From positions 129,022,671 to 129,086,670 of the forward strand of contig OY992540.1 in NCBI GenBank assembly GCA_963921195.1: a stretch of DNA of 64,000 nt, in the 5' to 3' direction. Each line of letters begins with the position of its first letter. The stretch's first letter is position 1. Below are positions 20,880 to 32,425 of the stretch, in pieces. The translations under genes were made by a program, and so were the position numbers. The notes below the pieces were generated by a model. That model was not told the DNA's origin. It saw only the letters and a list, made by a program, of their open reading frames with translations, and did not search any database. This DNA is from Pegoplata infirma (taxonomy: Eukaryota > Arthropoda > Insecta > Diptera > Anthomyiidae).

Positions 20880-22370
20880 AAGTGGCGTTTTTTACAGGTT
20901 GGTTTAGTTCCTCAAGGGAAATTTTTTTCTCCCTGGTGTGATTCTGCCCATCTTCGAACTTAACCAGTCTATGACCATAAGACATATTTGTGCCAAACTT
21001 CAGGAGTCTAGCTCTTTTATTTTGAACTGTATCGTGTCTTCCACAGACAGACGGACGGAAGGACGGACATTGCTAGAATGTCTTAGAATTGATCACACAT
21101 ATGAAGGTTTTTATTTCAAACGTACCACGAAAAAAAAAAATTTTGTTGGAACAAAGTCAAACTTTGGGAGCTTATTGCCCTATATGAAAGTAACAAATCG
21201 TGGAACAAAAGTTTTCGTTTATCGGAAAAATGGGCGAGATAGGCGTGGTCAAACATGGTAAAATTGAGCAATTTTTGCATGATGTCGCTTTATATTTAAT
21301 TTTTTATACAGTAACTCAACGATTCTGAAATTTTCGAAACACATTTAATTTATAGTGTTTGGTATGGGCTATCGATTGGCATTGTTAGTTTTTGGAAAAA
21401 ATTCAGAACTATGTCTGAATTTTTCAAATGAAAAATAAAAATCGATGTAGCAAAACACACCATTTTTAATTTTTTTTTTTAAATTTTAAATTAAAGTTCA
21501 TTTCATTCTCTACATCATATCAAATTTTTTGGTATTTTTGGTTTTCGAGAAAATTGGCTTTAAAGTTTGAATGTCTCATTTAATCTTCCATATCACTCAT
21601 ACGCAACGATACATTTATTTTTGCACTTACCAAAAACTTGTTTAATTCTATTTAGATAATTGATTTAGAGCTGAATTTTTAGAAATTCAATTTTTCTGCT
21701 GCATTTTTTCAACTTGAACCCTTATAATGAACTTTATTTTAAATTTTTTTTAAAAAAAATTAAAAATGGCGTGTTTTTTGCTACATCGATTTTTATTTTT
21801 CATTTGAAAAATTCAGACATAGTTCTGAATTTTTCCCAAAAACCAATAATACCAATCGATAGCCCAAACAAAACAGTATAAAATAGATGTGTTTCGAAAA
21901 TTTAAAAATCGTTGAGTTACTGTAGAAAAAATTAAATATAAAGCGACTTCATGCAATAAGCTCTCAAAGTTTGACTTTGATTCAACAACATTTTTTTTTT
22001 CGTGGTACGTTTGAAATAGAAACCTTCATATGTGGGTTTCTTAGTCAACCGGACCACCCCTCTCTCCAAAACTGGTATGGGTTAAATTTTTTTTTTTTTT
22101 AAATTTCGAAAATACTTAAACAATTTTTCCTTTTGAATGCCGAGTGGCGGTTTTTGAATTTAAATATGGCTAATCCAATGTGGCACCCAATTTTTTGAAA
22201 AATATTACAGATTTTGATTCTCCTGTAAAATTAATAAAATGTTCGTTAGGGCCTTTTGAATTTTAGGTGGCGAAATATACTTTATGGGGTCCTAGACCGA
22301 TATTTTGATTCGTTACGCACGGAATAACAAAGTGAGTATACCCCCATACTGTGGTTGGAGGGTATAAAAA
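20880..22370 (-). mobile_element. mini-me/DINE-1-like copy F, split by a foldback
   Basis: On the minus strand: 22370 leftward gives TTTTTATACCCTCCAAC, a hairpin, ACTCACTTTGTTATTCCGTG, GACCCCATAAAGTATATT; then after the insertion ATCAATTCTAAGACATTCTA and (GTCY)n at 21044-21068. The body near 20905-20930 (TTCCTCAAGGGAAATTTTTT) matches copy I at 44105, so F and I form one subfamily. The 3' hairpin is not found, so the copy may be truncated. Confidence 0.7.
21102..22028. mobile_element. TA-flanked foldback (TGAAGGTTTTTATTTCAAAC ends)
   Basis: TGAAGGTTTTTATTTCAAAC at the left and its near complement at the right, flanked by TA (21100-21101, 22029-22030). Arms pair over roughly 400 bp; matching landmarks are GGGCTATCGATTGG (21366) and CCAATCGATAGCCC (21851). 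The unpaired centre (about 21660-21730) contains a sequence shared with 53900-53960. Tc1/mariner-type by TSD; non-coding. Confidence 0.85.
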
Positions 22371-22397
22371 CAGAATTACAAAATATTTCGTATTTAC

Positions 22398-22595
22398 TAG
22401 AAATGGGCCTTGGTCACGTGATTTGCATGATTCACGTGAATCACGCGTGAGTGATTTTCATTTTAATCACGTGATTGTGAGCGAGTGTGAGTTGAAAAAA
22501 AAAATCTGCGTGAGTGATTAGTTAGTGAGTCAAATTTTTGCGTGTGTGATTTGTGAGTGAGTCAAATTTTTGCGTCAGTGAGTAATCGTTTATCT
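22398..22595. repeat. Fragment of the CACGTGA/GAGTGAGT hAT-type family
   Basis: TAGAAATGGGCC followed by GGTCACGTGATTTGCATGAT, ATCACGCGTGAGTGATT and GTGAGTGAGTCAAA words. This resembles the end and subterminal part of the element at 32426-33599 and the blocks at 50290 and 50530. Only one end is present; the right side runs into the next element. Confidence 0.7.
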
Positions 22596-24034
22596 TCTAT
22601 ACTAGCTTACCATCCCGGTACTTCGTTACCGGTTGTATTGAATACCGAATAATAGAAGGATCAGGATTACTCTATCGATTTCAAAAAAATTCCCCTAGAT
22701 AGTCTTTGTTTTATTTACTTGTGGACGTTTATATCTTTCATAAAATAATATATCAATGAATAACTTAAACAATACAATTCGAATAACTTCGCTGGTACGT
22801 TATCATGTGCGTTCCGGAGAAAAAAAGATATTGAAAATTTTCGAGCCCTTATATCGGGTTTTTGGATTTTAAGTGAATAAATATTTCAGTGAAAAAAGAA
22901 ATGGGAATAAAAATAAGTTTGAGTGAAAAAACATATAGGGAGAAAAAATATGGAGTAAAAAAAGTTAAAACTATAAATTTGAGTAAAAAGTATCATTCCA
23001 TATTGTTCCCTGCTCTATTCCATTTCGTTCCCCGTTCTACTCCATTTCATTTCCAATTCCATCTTCTTTTGTTCCATGCAAGTTTTATTCCTCTCCGTAT
23101 AATATGCGTTAAAGAAATAAAAATTTCTATTGCCGTTATTTTATACATATGAAAAGTACCATATTACACCACTTTTACCAGGTAACCCTTTTTACTCTAA
23201 AATTTTAAATTTAAAAATGTGGCTGTTTTTTCTAAGGCTTTTAGTTTAATAGTAAGATAGATAAAAATACTCATTTGCCACCTCTTCCCTTAAAATTAAA
23301 TTTTTTAAAAACTTTTTTTTTGTGCTAGGATATCAAGTTTCTGAACCATTAATTCAATAAATATAAGAATAACCAAATTTACACTTCTTTATCCCCTTTA
23401 CGATCGGTCGCGACCCTTAGAAACAGAATTTCCTAAAAGAACGTTATCCAGCATTCAAAATTTCAGCGCCTAGGATCATTACTTCATGAAATATAAAATG
23501 TATCAAAAAACACTTTTTTATACCTCTAGAAACGGATTTTTTCAAAAATACTTAAGCAGTATGTTTTTTTCACCGAAGTACCCTACATTCCAAAATTCAA
23601 GCTTCAATATTATAGGAACAAAAAAAGTACCAAAAGTGCACTTTCGTACCCCCCGTTAGAAACTCAATTTCCAAAAAGTACCTCTTCTAGAATGATTTTT
23701 TCTTCACCGAAAAATCCTACATTCCATATTTTAATTTTCTAGGATAATTGTTTCAGCAAATATTAAAAGGATTTTACATTCTTAATTTTAAGTTTCTACA
23801 TAGAACCATTACGTCCTAAATATCAAAAGTACTGCAAATACATTTTTTTTTTTGCCATTTTACCGTAAAACATATTTTTCCCAGAAGGTTTTTTTAACAG
23901 AATTCTCCTACCTTACAAATTTTCAGATTATATATGAACTATTTTTTTCAAGAAATATAAAAATTTTCTATGATTATTATTTCAGGAAATAAAAAAGTAC
24001 CAAAATGTGTACTTTCGATACTTTTAATAAAAGG

Positions 24035-24836
24035 TACTGTATATTAAAGGACATTTTTTAAAAGGTACTTTTTACAAAAGGTACTTTTTATAAAAGGTAC
24101 TTTTTTTAAAAGGTACTTTTTATAAAAGGTACTTTTTATAAAAGGTACTTTTTATAAAAGGTACTTTTTATAAAAGGTACTTTTTATAAAAGGTACTTTT
24201 TATAAAAGGTACTTTTTATAAAAGGTACTTTTTATAAAAGGTACTTTTTATAAAAGGTACTTTTTTTAAAAGGTACTTTTTATAAAAGGTACTTTTTATA
24301 GAAGGTACTTTTTATAAAAGGTACTTTTTATAAAAGGTACTTTTTATAAAATGTACTTTTTATAAAAGGTACTTTTTATAAAATGTACTTTTTATAAAAG
24401 GCACTTTTTATAAAAGGTACTTTTTATAAAAGGTACTTTTTATAAAAGGTGCTTTTTATAAAAGGTACTTTTTATAAAAGATACTTTTTATAAAAGGTAC
24501 TTTTTATAAAAGGTACTTTTTATAAAAGGTACTTTTTATAAAAGGTACTTTTTATAAAAGGTACTTTTTTTAAAAGGTACTTTTTATAAAAGGTACTTTT
24601 TATAAAAGGTACTCTTTATAAAAGGTACTTTTTATAAAAAGTACTTTTTATAAAAGGTACTTTTTATAAAAGGTACTTTTTATAAAAGGTACTTTTTACA
24701 AAAGGTACTTTTTATAAAAGGTACTTTTTATAAAAGGTACTTTTTATAAAAGGTACTTTTTATAAAAGGTACTTTTTATAAAAGGTACTTTTTATAAAAG
24801 GTACTTTTTATAAAAGGTACTTTTTATAAACGGTAC
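24035..24836. repeat. 16-bp satellite, about 50 units of GGTACTTTTTATAAAA
   Basis: Nearly perfect tandem copies of a 16-bp unit; variants include TTTTTTAAAA for TTTTTATAAAA and single changes such as GTGCTT, GATACT, ATGTAC. It is surrounded by the longer modules of the host element, which themselves contain AAAAAGTACCAAAAGTAC, so the array looks like a local expansion of that phrase. Confidence 0.96.
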
Positions 24837-24879
24837 CGAATTTTCAGAAAGCACTTGTTCCAGAATGTTTTATCTCACT

Positions 24880-25630
24880 AAAGGATCCTACATTCCAAAT
24901 TTCAAGTTTGAATGACCATTATTTTAGTAAAGTACCAAAAGTACACTTTTTTACCCATTTTACCCCCGTAGAATCTACATTGGCAAAAACCCAGCCGTAG
25001 TGAATCATTTTTCCGGGAAGTGAAGCGAAATTGCAAATTTCAATTTTCTAGTACCATTATTTCAGGAGATATAAAAAGTACCAAAAGTACAGTTTTTTCC
25101 CCCCGTAGAATCAACACTGGCAAAAATCCAGCCCTAGTGGATCTATATTCCGGGAGGTGAATATACAGTCCAAATTTCAAGTCTCTATGACCATTATTTT
25201 AGGAGATATAAAAAAAGTACCAAAAGTACAGATTTTTACCCTTTTCACCCCCTTAGGATCAACATTGGAAAAAATCCAGCCTTACAGGATCTACATTCCA
25301 GGAGTTGAACATACAGTCCAAATTTCAAGTCTCTATGACCATTATTTCAGGAGATATAAAAAGTACCAAAAGTACAGATTTTTACCCTTTTTACCCCCTT
25401 GGAATCAACACTGGCAAAAATCCAGCCTTAAGGGATCTATATTACGGTAGGTGAACATACAGGCCAAATTTCAAGTCTCTACGACCATTATTTCAGGAGA
25501 TATAAAAAGTACCAAAAGTACAGTTTTTTACCCTTTTTACCCCCTTAGAATCAACATTGGCAAAAATCCAGCCTTGGTGGATCTATATTCCGGGAGGTGA
25601 ACCTACAGTCCAAATTTCAAGTCTCTAGCT
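24880..25630 (+). repeat. 147-bp tandem modules inside the 22.6-25.7 kb element
   Basis: GTCTCTATGACCATTATTTC occurs at about 25181, 25329, 25475 and (cut) 25621, a spacing of 146-148 bp. Each module continues with AGGAGATATAAAAAGTACC, a TTTTTACCC..CCCC stretch, TCAACATTGGCAAAAATCCA and GGTGAACATACAG. Older, less regular modules extend upstream. Confidence 0.9.
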
Positions 25631-25703
25631 TCAGCGGTTTGGGCTGGGCGATGATGAGTCAGTCAGTCAGTCAGTCACGTTACTCTTTTATATATATAGA
25701 TTA

Positions 25704-26401
25704 TGCAAAAAATTAACGGTCTTTGGAAAACCTATATACGTGTGCCAAGAACGTGTCCAAACATGCACAACTTTTCGTCATATTGAGTAAAAACCAAAAT
25801 TTTAGGACATTTTTGTTAGTAAGTCGAAAAATATTAACTTCTTTGACCCGTTGTTGGCACCACGAGATATGTATTTTTAATATCTTTAATACCATACATG
25901 CCAATATTAATTTTGTTTAAATAGGCGTACATCGTAAAAAACTGAAAAAGGTCAACTTCCCCCCATACAAACCGACCCCCCTAAAAATGAGTTTTGGCCG
26001 CTAAAAAAAAAATACGTGTCGAATTAATTTTCGTTCTTAACCACATATCCAAATTTCATGAAGATCGGAGGGTGACACCAGGGAGACTTCCCTTGTTAGT
26101 TTTCTTTTTGGTTTGATAAATTATTTTTGTGTAAAAAATGCACTCCAACCAACTCGAATTTTTATATGAGAACCCCTGGATTGTTTTGGTGAAGCAAAGT
26201 GTTTTTATCACTTAGGAATAAAACGCGAAAAGGAATATTTCCCGCTAAAAAATGCTAAAATTTTGTTAATGATAGAAGAGTGACACTGCCCTTGCAAGTG
26301 ATAGAGAATACTTATCAAGAAATATCTTTTCAGAAATAATTTTTGTAAAAATCATTATTCTAGACTCTGGGATTTTGTATAAATTTCACACAAAAAAATA
26401 T
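25704..26401. other. Repeat fragment and AT-rich spacer
   Basis: 25850-26098 is the second copy of the repeat at 198-454. 25704-25849 and 26100-26401 show nothing recognisable; two overlapping frames at 25713-25920 have no known domain. Confidence 0.5.
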
Positions 26402-26847
26402 TTGGGGTTTTCGCAGTGACGATTAAATTTTCCTTTTTTAGTTTGGTATTTGGCAAATGTGCCAAACGTCAAAAAAAATGCCAATTTGAATGTGGCATAT
26501 TTTTCTTAAAATGCCCAACTTAAACCTTGTCTAAAAACAAAATGCCAGTGTGCAAATAAAAAAAAAACATAAAAATGAAAACAGCTGTGATTGTTTATGC
26601 TGAAATTTCATACGCGACAACAAAAACATTTACACAAAAAGAAACATACAATTTTTTTTTGTGTTTATTTTTAAATTGTGAATGTAAAAAGTTAATTAAA
26701 GTTATTTTGTGCAAATTATTAACGAAAAGTGCGCTCACGATATCTAAAGAAAAAATGGTGGCAAATACGTGACGTTTAGTAAAATGGCGAATTTGCCAAA
26801 TACCCAACTAAAAAAGGCAAATTTAATCGTCACTGTGAAAACCCCAA
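26402..26847. mobile_element. Palindromic MITE (TTGGGGTTTTCGCAGTGACG ends)
   Basis: TTGGGGTTTTCGCAGTGACG with the following GATTAAATTT and TTTGGTATTTGGCAAAT is mirrored at 26775-26847 (CGTCACTGTGAAAACCCCAA). Possible 3-bp TSD ATT on both sides. The centre is AT-rich with no gene. Confidence 0.8.
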
Positions 26848-27100
26848 TTGTTTTCCAAAAATTTTGTAAATATTCTTTATTTTCCAACTCGCTTTAACAT
26901 TTTCACTATAAATTTTTCTCGAGTGAATAGTAAGGTTTAATGAAAATTACATTATTTTGCTTTTACATCTAATTTTTAGTAAGTATTAAATCAGATTCGT
27001 GTTACACAGTAAAATTAAATTTATCCCTTAATTTCTGTTGTTATACTATGCTTGTTCATGCTTTCACTATTATTACTTAAATCCCCTTTAGTAATATCTA

Positions 27101-27755
27101 CACTCAGAAAAGAAAAATAGTGGCCACAATCGCAAATATTCAAACCTCATACAATTCGGCTGTCACAACCTAATTGAAGTTGATACAGCCTCAATTGTTT
27201 TGGCCATAATCAAATTGAGATTCTGACAACCGCTAAACGGCTATGATAACACAGTGCAACAACCAAAATCAGAATGGGATGAAATCAAAAGTAAATGAAA
27301 GTTGACATATTCCAGAGCTAGATTTTTTTACACGCATTTCGAGTTGGTGATCTTTCATTATAATAATAATTGCTTAAAAACTGTATAAGGCGTATGCTTA
27401 ATTTTGTAATTGCTTTTAAATAATAATCATACGCAACGGTGCACAGTAGATTATTTTTAATAATTTGGCTATTCAGTAAGTAGCTACGGGATCCCACATA
27501 TCCCTAAAGTAGGACATGTTTAGTAAACAAAAACTTTAAATATTATAAAATCACCAACTTTAAATGCGTGCAAAAAATAATCTAACGCTGAACTAAAAAA
27601 ACGCATTGATGGTTTTGTTATGTAAAATATCAACTTTCATTTGCTTTTGGTTTCATCCCATTCCGATTTGGAAAGTTCGATTTGTATTACTGTGTAATCT
27701 AAAAACTCAGTTTAGAATATTACCATTTGTGGCAACTAGATTTGTTATGTGAGTG
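27101..27755. mobile_element. TA-flanked foldback MITE (CACTCAGAAAAG end)
   Basis: TA|CACTCAGAAAAGAAAAATAG at the left (TA 27099-27100) and GTTATGTGAGTG|TA at the right (27756-27757). The arms pair in blocks: TGGCCACAA/TTGTGGCAA, AATGGGATGAAATCAAAAG with its complement near 27640-27665, ACGCATTTCGAGTTGGTGAT with ATCACCAACTTTAAATGCGT. CAATTG and ACAACC words repeat in the left arm. Confidence 0.75.
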
Positions 27756-27757
27756 TA

Positions 27758-28522
27758 CGTATTAAAAATAGCAACATTATCCTTTTCAGTTTGTTTCCTG
27801 GACTGAATTTTATAGTATGTACCTTAAAGCTTTTGTTATTAACTCTTATTGAAAATCCATTATCAATCTTAACAATAGATGGATTATTGAAAACATGTTA
27901 ATTTTGCACACACAAATACTTATAATTTTCAGATTGCAAATGATTGTGCTTTGTGCTGGAGTATCCTGTGGTTATGTACAAAAATATATTATGATCAAGC
28001 TTAAATTAAAATATTGTATTGTATTTTTTTTCTCTCGGAAAACAAAGAAATTTTCATTGTAATTATATGTTGAGTAGATTATTAAAATTTCAATAAGGAA
28101 ATATTCAATAATAAATTACATTTAAATTTAATAATGGATAAATTAAAGTGAACGTGAAAAAAGTTAACATTAGGGTGATGTTATGAAAGAAAAGGCAAAT
28201 CATTTTATTGCATAAAAGTACACGTTTCGTCGGAACCGACTTTAACCCCATGTCGCGTACACTGTAAATGTATTTCTTAATTTTGAATCTGGGGTGCCCC
28301 AATAACATATTTCAACGAAAATCAAAATCTTCGCCAGAGTCATTTTCGAAAACATCGCATTCAAACTTAAAAAAAATGACATTTCACCCCAGATTCATAA
28401 TTAGGAAAGACCTTTGAAGTACTCTCAACTTGAGGTCGACTGCGATTAAACGTGAACAACTTCAAAACTCAAAATATTTTCAAATAAACCCTTCTTTGCT
28501 TTTTGAAGGTAATATACAAACT
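27758..28522. other. Spacer with a short internal inverted repeat
   Basis: Mostly AT-rich. TTAATTTTGAATCTGGGGTG (28277) is mirrored by CACCCCAGATTCATAATTAG (28385), a stem of about 20 bp with a 90-bp loop. No ends or TSD were found, and no gene. Confidence 0.5.
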
Positions 28523-28558
28523 ATTTTTATACCCCCCACTCTAGTGATAGAGGGTATA

Positions 28559-30551
28559 TGGGGCATTCCAGGCCAAATCACTCACTTTTAGACCCGACCC
28601 CTTTCGATTTATTTTATTTTTGGATATGTTTTAGTTCTTATTAAATGTAACTTGGACACCAATTTTTTAAAATGGCGATTTTTTCAAAAAAATGGAAAAA
28701 TTAAAATTTTCAATTAATTTTGACCAGTTAAAAATATAGATATCTTAAAAAAAGTTGGACAACGTTTTGTTGGTATTTAAATGTAGTTTTAGAAAAAAAT
28801 ATTAAAAAAATTATTCGAAGTAATTATCAATTATTTTTTAACGTTTAAAAATTAAAATCGACTTTTTGAAAAAGTCCGAAACCTTCGATTTTTTTTTTAC
28901 AAACGTCTAAAAGTTCTACTATTAATTACGCAACTTTTAAGCCATAATTCGAGATGTGATCGCAATTTGTTCTATTTTTTTTTCAAATTTTGAAAATTGC
29001 ACCTTTTATTTTTTGACTCTGATTTATTTTATAGGGTGCTCCAAAAAAACTAAATTGGTAGATACTGACCCTAACTTACCCTAGATATATTCATTTCGAG
29101 GCAAAAATACGCCTCACAAAAATTAAGAATGATCGGACATGGATAAGGTGTTCCGCTTGGGCCTTGAAGTTTAAAAAACGGATTACAAGGAAAAATATTA
29201 ATTTTTTTCTGTTTTCTCAATTTTTTTGGTATTTTAAGTTAAGTTTTAATTCAAGTGGTTACAGAATTATAATACGGAGTTAAATGCCTCTCTAATAAGG
29301 TACCAAAGACTGAAATCGGTTGAAAATCAGCCAAGTTATTACAACTTCCCCAGGCATCTAACGTATGGCAGAACACTTGATTAAGCAATATAATACGATT
29401 TTGGAAATTCATTGAAATTTTCTACTGTAATAACATTTTTTTATTCTTCAAGTTCAGATGTAATTAGATGACAAGTATTTTTCATATTGTGTTTTGCTAA
29501 CATTTTTTAAATTAGTACTAAAAATGCCTGCATTTTCAACACCCTTTTGAAATCTCTATTTTAAAAAAATTTTTTTTTTTTTGTTTTAAAATTTGGAAAA
29601 GCCAAAAAAATATTACACTGAAACATGAATAATGAAGAAATGTTATTACAGTAGAAAATTTCAATAAATTTAAAAAAAGGGACTTGTATTTTTTAATCAA
29701 GTTGTATGGCACACGCTAGATGCCTGGGGAAGTTGTAATAACTTGGCTGATTTTCAACCGATTTTAGTTTTTAGTACCTTATTAGAAAGGCATTTTACTC
29801 CACATCATAATTCTGTAATCACTTGAATTAAAACTTAACTTAAAATACCAAAAAATTGCGAAAACAGAAAAAAATTCATATTTTTCCTTGTAATCCGTTT
29901 TTTAAACTTCAAGGACCATGCTATACGCCTTAGACATGTCCGATCGTCCTAAATTTTTGTGAGACGTATGTATATTTACCTCCAAATGAATATATTTTGG
30001 GTAAGTCAGGGTCAGTATCTACCAATTTTTTTTTTTTTTTGGAGCTCCATATAAAATAAATCAGAGCCAAAACATAAAAGATGCAATTTTAAAAATTAAA
30101 AAAAAATATAAAGAATTGTGATCACATCTCGAGTTATGGCTTAAAAGTTGCGTAATTTAGAGTAGAATTTTTATAGTTTTTTACAAAAAAATCAAAGGTT
30201 TCGGACTTTCTCAAAAAGTCGATTTTAATTTTTAAACGTCAAAAAATAAGTGATAATTACTTCGAATAATTTTTTCATATTTTTTTTTCTAAAACTACAT
30301 TTAAATACCAACAAAACGTTGTTCATTTTTTTTTAAAATATCTATATGGTCAAAATTAATTAAAAATTTCAATTTTTTAATTTTTTGGAGAAAATCGCCA
30401 TTTTGAAAAATTGATTACCCAACACCATCTTGGAATAAAAGGCTGAAAATTGGTCCAAGTTGCATTTAATAAGGACTAAAACATATCCAAAAATAAAATA
30501 AATCGAAAGGGGTCGGGTCTAAAAGTGAGTGATTTGGCTTGGAATGCCCCA
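28559..30551. mobile_element. 2-kb TA-flanked palindrome, copy 1
   Basis: TGGGGCATTCCAGGCCAAAT at the left and GGCTTGGAATGCCCCA at the right, flanked by TA (28557-28558, 30552-30553). Arms of nearly 1 kb pair throughout, with a small centre near 29540. The left arm lacks about 40 bp near 28665 that the right arm and copy 2 keep (TATTCCAAGATGGTGTTG). No coding frame. Tc1/mariner-type by TSD. Confidence 0.92.
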
Positions 30552-30644
30552 TATATAAGTTTGTCATTCCGTTTGCAACACATCGAAATATTGGTCCAGG
30601 ACCCCATAAAGAAAATATATTCATGATCCACGATCGATTATAAG

Positions 30645-31026
30645 TAGTGTCCGACCGAACAGTTCGGCCAAAAAACGTCATTTAATCAAAAATTTCGTAT
30701 TTGGGAGTACTTTTAACAACTTTTTTGATATGGGGTAGAATTGTTGAGGCGATGAAAGACGATTCAGAGTGTAAAATTTAAGAACGAGTACGAAGTTAAG
30801 CCACAATTTCGAAGTTCGGTAACCGAACTTTTTTCAATTTGGCCGAACGTTCGGTTACCGAACATCTAAATTGGTGCTTAACTTCGTCCTCGCCATTAAA
30901 TTTGAAAGTCAGAATAGTCTTCTATCGCCTAAACAAACGGCCATCTGAAAAAGCTGTTAAAAATGCTTGCAAATATTAATTTTTGGCCAATATCATTTTT
31001 TGGCCGAACTGTTCGGTCGGACACTA
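30645..31026. mobile_element. hAT-type palindromic MITE (TAGTGTCCGACCG ends), copy 1
   Basis: TAGTGTCCGACCGAACAGTT and its complement are the ends; TTCGGCC and GGCCGAA words fill the subterminal zones, and the arms pair over about 180 bp. The host core reads ATTTTAAG in other mini-me copies. Here the left flank is ATTATAAG and the right ATTACTTACAAG, consistent with a mutated 8-bp duplication. Confidence 0.85.
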
Positions 31027-31284
31027 ATTACTTACAAGACGATCTAGCGATGTCCGTCCGTCCATCTGTCCGTCCGTCTGTCCGTCCGTCTGTCTGTCTG
31101 TCCGTCTGTCTGTTGAAAACACGCTAACTTTTGAAAGACGGAGGCTCCTGAAGTCTGGCATACATGTTGGGCATTTACCTGGTCAGGTTGGTAATGCAAG
31201 CCAACGAAATCGGTCCAGGCGTTCAAAAGTTATGAGCAAAAGACTGAATTTTGACAAGGGTTTTTTCGGGAATTTATGAGATAC

Positions 31285-31620
31285 AAATTTTCAGAACCCG
31301 TTCTGAAATTTATCATTTTTTAAAAAAGTCAATTTATCAAAAATCCGGCCACTTTTTTTTATTGTTTTTTTTAGATTTAGATGTTTGTCCATCCACACAA
31401 AAAAAATCAGATTCGCGCATACAAGCAAATTAATAAATTGTTATGAAATTTAAAATTCAAGTTCGATTTTCTCGAAAAAAAAACGAAAAACGCGAGTCTG
31501 AGTTTTTTTGTGTGGATGGACAAACATCTAAACTTAGAAAAAAAAAAGTGGCCAGATTTTTGATAAATTGACTTTTTTAAAAAATGGAAAATTTCAGAAC
31601 GGGTTCTAAAAATTTTCCAA
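31285..31620. repeat. Inverted repeat inside mini-me copy D
   Basis: AGAACCCGTTCTGAAATTTA through TGTTTGTCCATCCACACAAA is mirrored by TTTGTGTGGATGGACAAACA through AACGGGTTCT. Arms are about 120 bp around a 90-bp loop. Between here and 31892, GTGGAATGCCTCATATA resembles the end of the 2-kb palindromes, so a larger damaged element may be present. Confidence 0.75.
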
Positions 31621-32425
31621 AAAAAAAAAATTTAATCGTTAGTTAATACAAATCTATATAAGAATGCAAATTTTTGAGATTGTGGTGCATTCCGTTTTAA
31701 TGTGATAAATATTTAATCAAGGCAACTAGCCACAAATTTGACCAGCCCATTTGACTAAGCCCAGTTTTTGAAAATTAGAAAAACCAAAAACGTTATTTTC
31801 TTAGTTCCATATATGGCTATCCAAACAACCTATTCAGAAATTTACGGGACACATATTTTTCTGTAGCGGGACATTTGGTGTGGAATGCCTCATATATTTG
31901 TCGTTCCCCTGAATTTCAGATTAGTCTCACCTTAAATTCACGTGTTGAAAACCCGTTAAACATGTTTTAAAAACATTGGTAAGTCACAAATATATTTTAC
32001 AACGTATTTTTGTCACTCAAAAATATTTTTACACATTAAAAAAAATGCACTCGAAAAAATTTTACACTCAAAAAAAATTGTTCACTTGAAAAAAAATTAG
32101 TAAATTATTTTTTTTTTTTTTAAAAATTACTAAAAAAAAGTTGTTTTACACAAAAGAAAATATTTCTAATCGAAAATGTTATTTTTTCACGTTAGAAAAT
32201 TTACTATCACTTAAAAAGGGCATTGTGGAGGGTATTGATAGATTCGGCCAAGTCGAATTTAACTTTTTGTTTTTTATTCATTTAGATAGTTAATTTTTCT
32301 TTTTTTGCAATGTAAATAAATACATATCGCTCATTTTCTTGCATAGTGTCATAACTCAAAAAACGCGCTTTTTGAGTTAATGATACAGAATTATTCGTAA
32401 ATCATGCTTTATATTGTGTTAAAAC

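Larger units (their letters stand above)
22602..25703 (+). mobile_element. Dispersed element ending in (GTCA)n TATATATAGATT
   Basis: Begins ACTAGCTTACCATCCCGGTA CTTCGTTACCGG and ends GCGATGATGAGTCAGTCAGT with further GTCA units, then ACTCTTTTATATATATAGAT. This pair of ends is a form I have met in many invertebrate repeats, but I cannot name the family. The inside has a CT-rich tract (22995-23095), a diverged set of CAAGTCTCTATGACCATTAT-type modules (23330-24005, 24880-25627) and the 16-bp satellite between them. No reverse transcriptase or helicase frame is visible. Confidence 0.65.
28523..32273 (+). mobile_element. mini-me/DINE-1-like copy D with three insertions
   Basis: 5' hairpin TACCCCCCACTCTAGTGATA at 28530, then broken by the 28559-30551 foldback. 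It resumes at ATATATAAGTTTGTCATTCC (30552), is broken again in the core by the 30645-31026 element, resumes ACGATCTAGCGATGTCCGTC with (GTCY)n at 31050-31110, and is disturbed once more at about 31280-31892. The 3' end is GATTCGGCCAAGTCGAAT at 32241. Removing the first insertion restores the TATATATAAG of the other copies exactly. Confidence 0.85.
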
